From NCBI GenBank assembly GCA_026710435.1, contig JAPOQZ010000133.1, forward strand, positions 1 through 48,279: a stretch of DNA of 48,279 bases, given 5' to 3'. Under the pieces are notes generated by a model. That model saw only the letters and a list, made by a program, of their open reading frames with translations. It searched no databases and was not told the DNA's origin. This document shows positions 16,100 to 26,283 of the stretch, piece by piece. Position numbers and translations under genes: made by a program. Position 1 is the stretch's first letter; each line of letters starts with the position of its first letter. The stretch comes from a bacterium (lineage in GTDB: Bacteria > Actinomycetota > Acidimicrobiia > Spongiisociales > Spongiisociaceae).

Positions 16100-17148
16100 G
16101 GGCACTCGTAGCCATGTCCGGCGGTGTGGACTCTTCGGTGGCCGCCGCCCTGGTCAAGGACGCAGGGTGGGAGGCGCTCGGGGTCACCATGAAGCTATGG
16201 AAGGGGCCCGGCGGGGAAGCGCCCACCGCCGGGTGCTGCACCGTCTCCGATGCTGAGGACGCCCGCCGGGTGGCCGCGCAGCTCGACATCCCCTACTACG
16301 TGTGGGACTACACGGCCGAGTTCATGTCGGGAGTGGTGGACGGTTTCATCGACGACTACATCTCGGGGAGAACTCCCAACCCGTGCGTGGAGTGCAACCG
16401 GACGGTCAAGTTCTCCCGCCTGCTGGCCCACGCCGAGGCCCTGGAATGTGACGCCGTTGTCACCGGCCACTACGCCCGCATCGAGGCGGACGGGGACCGT
16501 TTCCGTTTGCGGCGGGGTGTCGACGAGGCCAAGGACCAGTCCTACGTGGTCTCGATGCTGGGCCAGGAACAGCTCGCCAGGCTTTGGTTCCCGGTCGGGG
16601 ACCTCACCAAGGACGAGACGAGGCGTATCGCATCCGACCTCGGAATCCGGACCGCGGCCAAGGCCGACAGCCAGGACATCTGCTTCGTGGGCAAGGGCGA
16701 CTACCGGGATTTCCTCGCCACTCAGGGCGTGAATCCCGCCCCCGGTCCGATCGTCGACCGGGACGGCACCATGCTGGGAGTCCACCACGGGATCACGAAC
16801 TTCACCATCGGCCAGCGGCGCGGACTGGGCGTGGCAGTCGGCGAGCCCCGCTACGTGCTCCAGATCGACCCGGCCACCTCCACCGTCATGGTGGGGACGA
16901 GAGAGGATCTAGGTGTGAGGCAGGCGGTGCTGACCACCGTGAGCTGGGTGCACCGACCGGTGACCGGGTCCCTGCTCGCCCAGTACCGGGCTCATGGAAG
17001 GGCGGTTCACGCGGAGGTTTCGGAGTCGGCCGGGGCGGTACGGGTGGAATTCTACGAGCCGCAGCTTGCGGTGGCCCGGGGCCAGACCATGGCTCTCTAC
17101 CGGGACGACGAGGTGGTGGGCGGGGGGATCGTCAGCACGACCTCCTGA
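16096..17148 (+). CDS. mnmA: tRNA-specific 2-thiouridylase MnmA
   Basis: MnmA inserts sulfur at C2 of U34 in tRNA-Lys, -Glu and -Gln. The protein (350 residues) begins MRALVAMSGGVDSSVAAA, the PP-loop ATP-binding motif. It has the nucleophile cysteine in NPCVECN, TGHYARIE, the DQSYVVSMLGQ region, and the second catalytic cysteine in SQDICFVG, followed by the GQRRGLGVA segment. The start overlaps the iscS stop (ATGA); the longer frame from 16006 lies inside iscS. ligA follows after 48 bases. The window also carries a substrate, tRNA-Glu(UUC). Confidence 0.96.
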   Translation: MRALVAMSGGVDSSVAAALVKDAGWEALGVTMKLWKGPGGEAPTAGCCTVSDAEDARRVAAQLDIPYYVWDYTAEFMSGVVDGFIDDYISGRTPNPCVECNRTVKFSRLLAHAEALECDAVVTGHYARIEADGDRFRLRRGVDEAKDQSYVVSMLGQEQLARLWFPVGDLTKDETRRIASDLGIRTAAKADSQDICFVGKGDYRDFLATQGVNPAPGPIVDRDGTMLGVHHGITNFTIGQRRGLGVAVGEPRYVLQIDPATSTVMVGTREDLGVRQAVLTTVSWVHRPVTGSLLAQYRAHGRAVHAEVSESAGAVRVEFYEPQLAVARGQTMALYRDDEVVGGGIVSTTS

Positions 17149-19266
<2,118 letters not shown>

Positions 19267-19820
19267 CAGTCGGTGAGGGGAGCCGGATGGCCAACCCCGG
19301 CCGTTGCTCTCCAAAGGTCGCAACCCGGGTAGCCGGCCACTCGCGACCGGTGTCCCGTGTCTTTGTTTCTGTTGCGTTGGGGGCCGGTACGTGACACGGG
19401 GACTGGTTGTGTCATAGACCCGTTGCATACTGATGGGTAACCGCAAAGCACCAAGCGGTCCGTGTTTGGGTACCGACGGGGCCGGGCTGGGATCAGCCGA
19501 CCGTACGACCCCGGTAGGGGGATGGCGGGACGCGTTTCGGCGCCGAGGAGGCGGCGGCCGGGGGTGGGGCCCGCCGGAGGCAACAGGTCCGGTGGTTTTC
19601 GCGTTCTCGGGTTCCCGGGCATTAGAGGATGCGCGGATGGGTGGGTTCCTGTGGGCGCCGTCAGCGTGTTGCCACTGGATCGGACTTCAAAGTCCCTGGT
19701 CAGGACCAATACCTCCATCCTCGGCGGTCGTGCGTTTACCCGAGTCCGGAGCTATCCGCGCACGCTCTTAGTCCAGCGCTGGTTACGGGTCCGTCGGCAG
19801 ATTCGAGAACCAGCACCCTC
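19267..19820. other. Long intergenic region after ligA
   Basis: About 550 bases without a supportable ORF. The frames here translate to glycine/arginine-rich low-complexity sequence. A long imperfect inverted repeat (19346-19407) is the only clear structure. I compared the stretch by eye with c-di-GMP, c-di-AMP and cobalamin riboswitches, RNase P RNA and tmRNA and found no convincing match. It could hold a lineage-specific RNA. Confidence 0.4.
19346..19407. repeat. Imperfect inverted repeat 80 bases downstream of ligA
   Basis: ACCGGTGTCCCGTGTC (19346-19361) pairs with GACACGGGGACTGGT (19393-19407) over about 14 positions with one bulge and a ~31-base loop. There is no T-run, so it is not a standard terminator; it may be an RNA hairpin or a protein site. 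Confidence 0.4.
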
Positions 19821-20222
19821 TCAAAACACTCTGAAGCTCCAGCTGTGCTGGCCCTCGTCCGGTAGCCCGCTGAGCGTCCTCCAGCGGATGGAGACCGTGT
19901 GGCGGCCGGGACCCCAGACGATGGTCGACGATCGGGTCGGTGCCCAGGAGTGCACCCCGGTGCCTTCTACGAACCGCACTTCGGAATCCGGAACACGGAA
20001 ACCGTCCACGAAAATCTCGACCCGGTAGCCCACCGGCACGTCCACTTCGATCGGTGCCTGCAAGGGAACCTGGCTGCCCGGCAGCGGCGAGATGTCCTCG
20101 AGCACTGCCGGCAGAGGGTCCCGGCCCCTGTCCGGTGATCCGAACAGGAAGGCGAGCGTCACCACCACGACTGCTGCCAACCCGAGCGCGAGGAAGATGA
20201 GCAGGTATCGCCGGTCGGTCAT
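19821..20222 (-). CDS. Membrane-anchored protein with an extracellular beta-sandwich-like domain
   Basis: A 133-residue protein: TDRRYLL, one hydrophobic segment (residues ~7-27, IFLALGLAAVVVVTLAFLFG), then an exported part with SPLPGSQVPLQAPIEVDVPVGYRVEIFVDG and HTVSIRWRTLSG. The strand-rich pattern with VEIFVDG recalls Ig-like or carbohydrate-binding domains that start with 'P-x-x-G-x-x-V'. No named family is recognised. It stands alone, convergent with ligA and divergent from dapC. Confidence 0.72.
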   Translation of the reverse strand: MTDRRYLLIFLALGLAAVVVVTLAFLFGSPDRGRDPLPAVLEDISPLPGSQVPLQAPIEVDVPVGYRVEIFVDGFRVPDSEVRFVEGTGVHSWAPTRSSTIVWGPGRHTVSIRWRTLSGLPDEGQHSWSFRVF

Positions 20223-20665
20223 GTACTGGTTCCCACAGCAGGGATTCTACGGGTGCCCGCATATCCACAATTCCAGCGCGGTACCCAACTGGGAAGCCGC
20301 CGGATCCGGACGGGTGCAACGGTTGGGTCGGCAGCGTGTATCACTAAGCCTTTCAGAATGGTTAGTATCCGAACTATCGGACGAACGTCGACAATACGGC
20401 CAGGTCACCCCATCGCTTGGCGCGTTGGCCGGCCCTTCCCCATCGCAGCTAGTCCCACTGCTCTGAGAGGCCTTTGGCCCAATCCGGGCCGGACTGCTGA
20501 TGCTCGCCGCGACGACCGTTGCGTCGGGATTCTGGGGTACGGCCGCCTATGCGCAGGACATTGCTCGGTACGATGTCGATACGCACCTCAACCGACTCGG
20601 GGGTTTGCCTACACCGGCGGGGATCAACGGCGGAGGATTCCTCCCGGTGAGGCTACGCTCGGTTC
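20223..20665. other. Region upstream of dapC with an orphan signal-peptide-like stretch
   Basis: About 440 bases. From ~20470 to ~20650 one forward frame reads like an exported protein N-terminus: a hydrophobic AGLLMLAATTVASGFWGTA ending in AYA|Q, a classic signal-peptidase site, then ~40 residues. It then runs out of frame into dapC, with no normal start signal at the ATG at 20500. It may be a relic or chance. Otherwise I see nothing definite, though the dapC promoter must lie here. Confidence 0.35.
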
Positions 20666-21805
20666 GTGCGAGTGAACCCGATACTCAGCCAGATCGGTTC
20701 GTATGCAATCGCGGCCATCCAGGACCGGGCCCGCCACCTGCGCGACGCCGGTCGACCGCTGGTGGACTTCTCGATCGGGGATCCCCGGGAGCCCACCGCT
20801 CCGTTCATCCCCGAGGCGTTGAAAGCGGCCGTACCGGTGATATCCCAGTACCCGACCATTCTCGGCCTTCCCCGGTTGCGCCAGGCAATAGCGGGCTACG
20901 TCGAGAGACGTTTCGGGGTGACGGTCGATCCCGACTCCGAAGTGCTGCCCACCACCGGTTCCAAGGAGTCCATCTTCTCGACCCCGCTGGCGTTCGTTGA
21001 CCGGGAGGCAGGTGACGGGGTCATCTGGCCCACTCCCGGATATCCGATCTACGAGCGGGGAGGCTGTCTGGCCGGAGCGGTGCCGCTCCCGGTCGCCCTC
21101 TCCGGGGACTTCGTGTTCCGGGCCGCGGACATATCCGCGGCAGCCTGGAAGCGGGCCCGGCTCCTCTGGCTGTGCAACCCGCACAACCCTTCGGGAGCGG
21201 TGATTCCCCTTCCCGAGTTGGCCCGATTCCGGGAGCTGGCGGCCCGCCACGACGTGTTGCTGTGTTCCGACGAGTGCTATGTGGACCTGTACGACGACGA
21301 CCCTCCGCCCTCGGTCCTCGAGGCGGGCGGCACCGAGGGTGTGATGATCTACTTCAGCCTCTCCAAGCGCAGCGGCATGACCGGGTACCGGAGCGGGGCG
21401 ATGGTGGGGGACGCCCGGGCGATCACCGCTCTGAGGGCGCTGCGGACCGGTACGGGGACCGCGCCTCCCGAGCACACGCAGGCGGCCGCCATCGTGGCAT
21501 GGAGTGACGATGCGCACGTCGGCCAACGCCGTGAGATCTTCAAGCGCAAGCGGGAGATCATCACCAAAGCGTTCGCCGACCTCGGATACCCCGCAGTAGC
21601 CTCCCGGGCCGGCCTGTACATATGGCTGAAGGTTGAAGATGATTTGGCGATTACCGCTCGGCTGCTCGAACATGGGGTGGTCGTGTCACCGGGCCGGATA
21701 TTCGGTCCGGGCGGCGAGGGATACATCCGCTTGGCCATGGTGCCAACCGTGGACGAATGTGAGGAGGCAGTAGAGGTGGTGAGGAATTGTCTGAGCAGCA
21801 GCTGA
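20666..21805 (+). CDS. dapC: Succinyldiaminopimelate transaminase (DapC-like)
   Basis: A PLP class I/II aminotransferase, 379 residues, that would convert N-succinyl-2-amino-6-oxopimelate to succinyl-diaminopimelate. The family hallmarks are SIGDPREPTAPFIPEAL, SQYPTILGLPRLRQAIAGY, a TGSKE phosphate region, NPHNPSGAV, DECYVDLY and the PLP lysine in SLSKRSGMTGYR. The GTG start at 20666 gives MRVNPILSQIGSYA, the usual beginning. The assignment to DapC rather than another aminotransferase rests on its overlap (19 bases) with dapD. Confidence 0.9.
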   Translation: MRVNPILSQIGSYAIAAIQDRARHLRDAGRPLVDFSIGDPREPTAPFIPEALKAAVPVISQYPTILGLPRLRQAIAGYVERRFGVTVDPDSEVLPTTGSKESIFSTPLAFVDREAGDGVIWPTPGYPIYERGGCLAGAVPLPVALSGDFVFRAADISAAAWKRARLLWLCNPHNPSGAVIPLPELARFRELAARHDVLLCSDECYVDLYDDDPPPSVLEAGGTEGVMIYFSLSKRSGMTGYRSGAMVGDARAITALRALRTGTGTAPPEHTQAAAIVAWSDDAHVGQRREIFKRKREIITKAFADLGYPAVASRAGLYIWLKVEDDLAITARLLEHGVVVSPGRIFGPGGEGYIRLAMVPTVDECEEAVEVVRNCLSSS

Positions 21806-22593
21806 TCGAGGCCGCCTACCGCGATCTGAACGCGCTGGGAGACGCCAGGGAGGCGGTACTGAACACGATCGACCGGCTGGATTCCGGTGAGATCCGGGTA
21901 GCCGAGAAGATCGACGGCGTCTGGGTGGTGAACGAGTGGATCAAGCAGGCGATCCTGCTCTACTTCGGGCTGACCGAGATGGAGGTCATGCAGTCGGGAC
22001 CGCTCCAGTTCCACGACAAGATCCCCACCAAGCAGGACTTGGCAGAAGCCGGAGTGAGGGTGGTACCCCCCGGAATGGTCCGCTACGGGGCCTTCTGCGA
22101 ACCCGGTGTCATCGTGATGCCCGGATACGTCAACATCGGCGCCTATGTGGCGACCGGCACCATGGTGGATACCTGGGCCACCGTGGGCTCGTGCGCCCAG
22201 ATCGGAGCCGGCGTCCATCTCTCGGGAGGCGTGGGAATCGGCGGCGTTCTCGAACCCCCCAACGCCCGCCCGGTGATCGTGGAGGACGGCGCTTTCGTGG
22301 GGAGTCGCTGCATAGTCACCGAGGGTGCCCTGGTCGAGGAGAAGGCGGTGCTGGCTGCCAACGTCACGATCACCGCCTCGACGCCGATCATCGACCTGAC
22401 CGGGGAGGAAAGGGTCGAGTACCGCGGCAGGGTTCCGGCCCGCTCGGTGGTGGTACCGGGTACCCGTTCCAGGGAGTTCCCGGGCGGTACCGCTCAGCTC
22501 GCCTGTGCCTATATCATCGGCCAGCGCTCGGCCAAGACCGATGACCGGACGTCCCTCAACCAGGTAATACGCGCCTTCGAGGTCTCTGTGTGA
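21787..22593 (+). CDS. dapD: Tetrahydrodipicolinate N-succinyltransferase (E. coli-type)
   Basis: Transfers succinyl from succinyl-CoA to tetrahydrodipicolinate in lysine/diaminopimelate synthesis. The protein (268 residues) has the N-terminal SGEIRVAEKIDGVW and W-x-KQAILLYF motifs, then a left-handed beta-helix of hexapeptide repeats (VRYGAFCEPGVIVMPGYVNIGAYVATGTMVDTW), GSCAQIGAGVHLSGGVGIGGVLEP, and GTRS near the C-terminus. These features follow the proteobacterial DapD type rather than the mycobacterial type. The start is a TTG at 21787 inside the end of dapC, with GAGG just upstream; it gives the expected N-terminus. Confidence 0.92.
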   Translation: MSEQQLIEAAYRDLNALGDAREAVLNTIDRLDSGEIRVAEKIDGVWVVNEWIKQAILLYFGLTEMEVMQSGPLQFHDKIPTKQDLAEAGVRVVPPGMVRYGAFCEPGVIVMPGYVNIGAYVATGTMVDTWATVGSCAQIGAGVHLSGGVGIGGVLEPPNARPVIVEDGAFVGSRCIVTEGALVEEKAVLAANVTITASTPIIDLTGEERVEYRGRVPARSVVVPGTRSREFPGGTAQLACAYIIGQRSAKTDDRTSLNQVIRAFEVSV

Positions 22594-23642
22594 CCCTTCT
22601 GGAAACCCTTGTCTGGCTGGTCGACGTCCCATCGGTCACCGGGGAGGAGGGTCCCCTGTGCGAGGCATTGGCAGGGCGGCTGAGCGACACCCACCGCGAA
22701 GTGGACATCCGGCGTACCCGCAACAGTCTGGTGGTCGGGTTCCGGACGAACCGCCCGCTGGTCCTGCTGGTGGGCCACATAGACACCGTTCCATGGCAGG
22801 GGCAGGATCCCGCTCACATCGTGGGGGACAGGCTCTTCGGGCTCGGAGCCTCCGACATGAAGTCCGGCGTGGCCGTGATGGTCCACCTGCTCGAGGACCG
22901 AGAGGTGCGGGAGGGTCCGTACGACGTAGTGGGTGTCTTCTACGACGCGGAGGAGGGTCCCGACGCTCAGAACGGACTCGAACCGGTCCTGCAGCAGTTC
23001 TCGTGGCTCTCCGAGGCGGACTTCGCGGTGGTCACCGAGCCGACCGATCTCGAACTGCAACTGGGTTGCCAGGGGGTGGTCAACGCCACCGTTCGCTTCG
23101 AAGGCAAGGCAGCCCACAGTGCCCGACCGTGGCTGGGCGAGAATGCCGTGACCAAGGCCGGCGCCTGGCTGGCGGGCCTCCACGAGCGGAGGCCTGAGCC
23201 CTTCGAGATCGCAGGTTTGACGTTCTTCGAGGTGTTCTCCGTAACCAGAGCCACCGCGGGAGTGGCCAACAACGTGATCCCGTCAACCTTCGACCTCCAC
23301 CTCAACTACCGATTCCCTCCACACCTGACCGGGGCCGATGCCCTGGCACGGCTGGCCGGAGTCACTGCCGCGGCCGACTCGGTCGACGTCCAGGAATGTG
23401 TCGATGGGGCGCCCGTCCCCGAGGGGAACCCGTTCCTCGACCGCCTCACGACCATCGCCGACGCGCCCGTGACCCCCAAGCAAGCCTGGACCGACGTCGC
23501 CCGCCTCGCGAAGTACGGTGTACCGGCGGTCAACTACGGCCCCGGGGAAGTGGCGCAGGCGCACCAAGCGACAGAGAGCGTCCCCATCGCTAGCCTCGAC
23601 CCCGCCTTCGGTACCCTTCGCCGGTTTCTGACTGAAGGTTGA
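22590..23642 (+). CDS. dapE: Succinyl-diaminopimelate desuccinylase
   Basis: M20-family zinc peptidase that releases succinate from succinyl-LL-diaminopimelate, completing the branch started by DapD and DapC. It has 350 residues, with metal motifs GHIDTVP and GASDMKSG, the catalytic/ligand pair DAEEGP, EPTDLELQLGCQG, AHSARPWLGENA and a C-terminal GEVAQAHQATESV with the last histidine ligand. GTG start overlapping the dapD stop by 4 bases (GTGA). The three dap genes thus form one compact operon. Confidence 0.93.
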   Translation: MTLLETLVWLVDVPSVTGEEGPLCEALAGRLSDTHREVDIRRTRNSLVVGFRTNRPLVLLVGHIDTVPWQGQDPAHIVGDRLFGLGASDMKSGVAVMVHLLEDREVREGPYDVVGVFYDAEEGPDAQNGLEPVLQQFSWLSEADFAVVTEPTDLELQLGCQGVVNATVRFEGKAAHSARPWLGENAVTKAGAWLAGLHERRPEPFEIAGLTFFEVFSVTRATAGVANNVIPSTFDLHLNYRFPPHLTGADALARLAGVTAAADSVDVQECVDGAPVPEGNPFLDRLTTIADAPVTPKQAWTDVARLAKYGVPAVNYGPGEVAQAHQATESVPIASLDPAFGTLRRFLTEG

Positions 23643-23643
23643 G

Positions 23644-24087
23644 ATGGCAGGAGTGGTGACCTACCGCCGCACGCAAACGGTGAGGTTGGACGTCACGGCG
23701 TCCCTCTACTTCGGGTGGGTGGCGTTGGTGATCGCCATCGGCGGTTGGAGGGTCTTTGTGGAGGTCATGCCGCGGCTTGTGATCCCGCTCGCGGTTCTGT
23801 CGATCCTCTTCTTCGGTTTCCGTAGCCTCATGGTTTCGGTTACCTGGTCGCACGTCGAGTTGGCGTACTCGTCGGGTTGGCCGAGGAAGCGGATAGAGAG
23901 GGCTGACATAGTCACAGTCGAACCGCTTCGGATGCCTTGGTGGTATGGCCTAGGCATCCGCCTCACCCCGAAGGGATGGATGTGGAGTATCTGGGGCCGC
24001 AGCGCCGTGTTGCTGACTCTCGCCAACGGGAAAGGATTCCTGATCGGGACGGATGACCCCGAAGGGCTTGCGGCGGCCCTTCGCTAG
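23644..24087 (+). CDS. Small membrane protein with a PH-like C-terminal region
   Basis: A 147-residue protein one base after the dapE stop, so probably in the dap operon. Two hydrophobic segments (~22-36 and 44-62) precede a soluble part containing SWPRKRIERADI-like, MPWWYGLGIRLTPKGWMWSIWG and VLLTLANGKGFLIGTDDPEGLAAAL, the pattern of bacterial PH-like domains. These often occur in membrane proteins of unknown function. The role cannot be stated. Confidence 0.78.
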   Translation: MAGVVTYRRTQTVRLDVTASLYFGWVALVIAIGGWRVFVEVMPRLVIPLAVLSILFFGFRSLMVSVTWSHVELAYSSGWPRKRIERADIVTVEPLRMPWWYGLGIRLTPKGWMWSIWGRSAVLLTLANGKGFLIGTDDPEGLAAALR

Positions 24088-24142
24088 ATCAGGTGTCCAG
24101 TTACGTCACTGAGACGGTCCCCAGCGCAGTGGTGGTCTTAGC

Positions 24143-24519
24143 TTAGATACGTTCGACGCGTAGGGCGGGTCCTAGCCGTCTGATGTCTCCTGGGTCGCTG
24201 GTGACCACAGCCTGCCTCAACCGCTGAGCGCAAGTGGCGACATGGGCGTCGACGATGTTGCTGGTTCCGGTAGAAGCAAGCAGCAGTCCTATACGGAGCG
24301 CCTCCATATCATCGAGGGAAATATATCGACGTTCGTCAATCGCAGAAAGGACGAGAGTCGCGCCTGGCGAGATGGGTTGCGCCAGGCTTGCGCGACGCAT
24401 CCGGCGGGGACGGTGAGGGTCGCGTTCGTTGCCCGTGCCTCAGCGATGAGCGTGGTGATCGTCCGCTCAGCCCGATCTAAGGCGGTGAGCGCTCCCGTGT
24501 CCAGGACTATGCTCGTCAC
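24143..24519 (-). pseudogene. VapC-like PIN toxin gene with internal frameshift
   Basis: Two overlapping frames together spell one PIN-domain protein of about 125 residues. The first (GTG at 24519) gives TSIVLDTGALTALDRAE...VPAGCVAQAWR...LSSFLRLTNVDI and stops near 24289. The second frame supplies LDDMEALRIGLLLASTGTSNIVDAHVATCAQR...VVTSDPGDIRRL, the expected continuation. The switch lies near 24320-24330 and needs one base. The conserved acids (VLDTGAL, AWR region, IVDAHVA, TSDPGD) are all present across the two frames. It is preceded by an antitoxin overlapping by 4 bases. It may be inactivated, a sequencing indel, or expressed by frameshifting. Confidence 0.72.
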
Positions 24520-24788
24520 GCAGCGCTGGTGGACAGCAGGCGTCGTGCTGCGGAGCGCTCCTCGTCGGTAGCTGGTCCGCCGGTGCTCGCGAGCATCTCG
24601 GCGATAGTGGCGTCAAAACCGGCCTCGGCATCGAGTTGCCTGGCGACGGCATGCTCGATGTAGGCGGAAACGCTCGGGGCCTTACCTTCACTTACCTCTT
24701 CACTTACCCTCGTGAGGAGATCGCGGTCCACCGTGATCCTCATGCTCGCCTTTGTTGCGGTTGCTCGTGTGTCGGTCATATCAGTCAT
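24516..24788 (-). CDS. Antitoxin, ribbon-helix-helix/VapB-like
   Basis: A 90-residue protein with an N-terminal MRITVDRDLLTRVSEEVSEGKAPSVSAYIEHAVARQL, the ribbon-helix-helix pattern of DNA-binding antitoxins, and an acidic-hydrophobic tail that would wrap the toxin. Its stop overlaps the PIN toxin start (GTGA). Starts at 24800 (GTG), 24788 (ATG) and 24779 (ATG) are all possible. It lies 24 bases downstream of glgA on the same strand, so it may share that transcript. Confidence 0.78.
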   Translation of the reverse strand: MTDMTDTRATATKASMRITVDRDLLTRVSEEVSEGKAPSVSAYIEHAVARQLDAEAGFDATIAEMLASTGGPATDEERSAARRLLSTSAA

Positions 24789-24812
24789 CGTACCGGACAC
24801 CGGACGCCTCGA

Positions 24813-26201
24813 CTAGACCTCCGACTGGTGCGTTCGGGGAATCGCGACGGATCGGTATAGGGCGAGGTAGTGGAGAGCGGCACGGTCCCAGGAGAAGTCG
24901 GTCGACATAGCGTTGCGCTGCAGGCGCTGCCATTCGTTGGGGTGGTGGGTGAAGATCCGGCCGGCCCGGCGGATGGTCTTGAGCAGGCTCTCCGGGGTGA
25001 AGGACCTGAAACCGAAGCCGGTCGCTCTCTCCGGGTCCTCGTCGAGATCCCTGACCGTGTCGGCCAGCCCGCCCGTGAGCCGCACTACCGGGACCGCCCC
25101 GTAGCGCATCGCGTACATCTGGCCCAGGCCGCACGGTTCGAAACGGGACGGCATGAGGAAGGCGTCGATGCCTGCGGAAACCAGGCGGGCCAACTCCTCC
25201 GTGTAGGGGGCGTGCCAGACGTGCTCCGGGTGCCGGGTCGCCCAACCGTCCACCATGCCGTCGAGGTCGCCGTTCCCGACAACTACCAGGCGGTATCCCT
25301 CCTCGACCAAGGCGTCGATCGACGGTTCCAGCAGGGCGATGCCCTTCTGGTCCGCCAAGCGGGTCACCATCCCCAGCAGCATCCGCCCCTCCGCCAGGCC
25401 GGAACGTTCCATCACCGCCCTCCTGGCTGTCTCCCTGCCTTCGGGCCGGGAGACGGAGAACGGTGCGGGAAGGGCCGGATCGGAAGCCGGATCCCAGGAG
25501 CCGGTGTCGATTCCGTTCAGGATGCCCGTCAAAGGACGCTCCAGGGCGTTGACCACCCCGTCCAGTCCGCCGGACAATGACGGGTCGCCGCCCAGTTCGC
25601 GGGCAAAGGTGGGGCTCACGGTGGTAACCGCGCTCGCACCTGCCACACCGGCCTTCAGGAAGTGTGCCTGCCCGTACCACTCGAGCGCACCACCCGGTGC
25701 AACGTCCTGGGCGTTGGCGCCCAGCAACTGGGCCGCCTCGTCGAGCGGTCCGAGAATCGGATACAGCGCGTTGTGGATCGTGAACACAGTCGGAACGCGG
25801 GCGGTCAAGGCAGCGGGTGCGGTGTGGGCATCGTGCAGGTGCAACAAGTCGTATTCCACAGCCAGGTTGCGCACGGCAACCGAAAACCGACCGAACCGCA
25901 TCCACTGGTCGTCGTTTCCGGATCCGGCATCGGGTCCGTAGATGCCGGGGCGGTCGAACGACTTTGGGTCGTCCACCATGAGTACTTGCAGATCTCCGCT
26001 CTCGACCCGCCGAACGGCCCGGGCCGGAGAGGTGCCGCCCTGCTCGATACCGAGTCCTGCCAGATGGCGGTAGCGAGGTATGACGACCGTGACGTCGATC
26101 CCGCCCCTGCGAAGTGCACGGGCCAGACCCGCTACCGCCTCCCCGAGACCGCCGGTTCGCGCCAGCGGCGAGCACTCGGCCGCGGCGAACAGCACCCTCA
26201 T
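24813..26201 (-). CDS. glgA: Glycogen/starch synthase (GT5)
   Basis: GT5 enzymes transfer glucose from ADP- or UDP-glucose to an alpha-1,4-glucan. The protein (462 residues) starts MRVLFAAAECSPLARTGGLGEAVAGLARAL, where the usual K-x-G-G nucleotide motif reads R-T-G-G. It continues HLHDAHTAPAA, VFTIHNALYP, TTVSPTFARE, GILNGIDTGSWDPASD, MVTRLADQKG and the C-terminal SRFEPCGLGQMYAMRYG...TGGLADTV with the catalytic glutamate. AAGGAG precedes the ATG by 8 bases. It is divergent from the AbiE genes. Confidence 0.92.
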   Translation of the reverse strand: MRVLFAAAECSPLARTGGLGEAVAGLARALRRGGIDVTVVIPRYRHLAGLGIEQGGTSPARAVRRVESGDLQVLMVDDPKSFDRPGIYGPDAGSGNDDQWMRFGRFSVAVRNLAVEYDLLHLHDAHTAPAALTARVPTVFTIHNALYPILGPLDEAAQLLGANAQDVAPGGALEWYGQAHFLKAGVAGASAVTTVSPTFARELGGDPSLSGGLDGVVNALERPLTGILNGIDTGSWDPASDPALPAPFSVSRPEGRETARRAVMERSGLAEGRMLLGMVTRLADQKGIALLEPSIDALVEEGYRLVVVGNGDLDGMVDGWATRHPEHVWHAPYTEELARLVSAGIDAFLMPSRFEPCGLGQMYAMRYGAVPVVRLTGGLADTVRDLDEDPERATGFGFRSFTPESLLKTIRRAGRIFTHHPNEWQRLQRNAMSTDFSWDRAALHYLALYRSVAIPRTHQSEV

Positions 26202-26246
26202 CCGGTTATCTCCTTGGTTTGTCGGCCGACAAACGACTCTACACTC

Positions 26247-26283
26247 TTGTGTAATGCCAGAACTTCGTTACACTTTCCTGGCA
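26247..26283 (+). promoter_or_regulatory. AbiE promoter with nested inverted repeats
   Basis: TTGTGT (26247-26252) and TACACT (26269-26274) are spaced 16 bases apart like -35/-10, and the ATG follows the -10 by only 8 bases, suggesting a leaderless mRNA. GTGTAA (26249-26254) with TTACAC (26268-26273), and TGCCAG (26255-26260) with CTGGCA (26278-26283), are two perfect inverted repeats over this promoter, suitable for autoregulation by AbiEi. Confidence 0.6.

Noticed and set aside
19436-19510. CGCAAAGC and GGGTACCG segments, considered as a c-di-GMP riboswitch
   Set aside because: The GCAAACC half and the paired order of helices are missing, and no gene follows in the right direction.
21349-22632. 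427-residue minus-strand frame opposite dapC-dapD
   Set aside because: High-GC antisense shadow; both genes on the other strand have full sets of family motifs.
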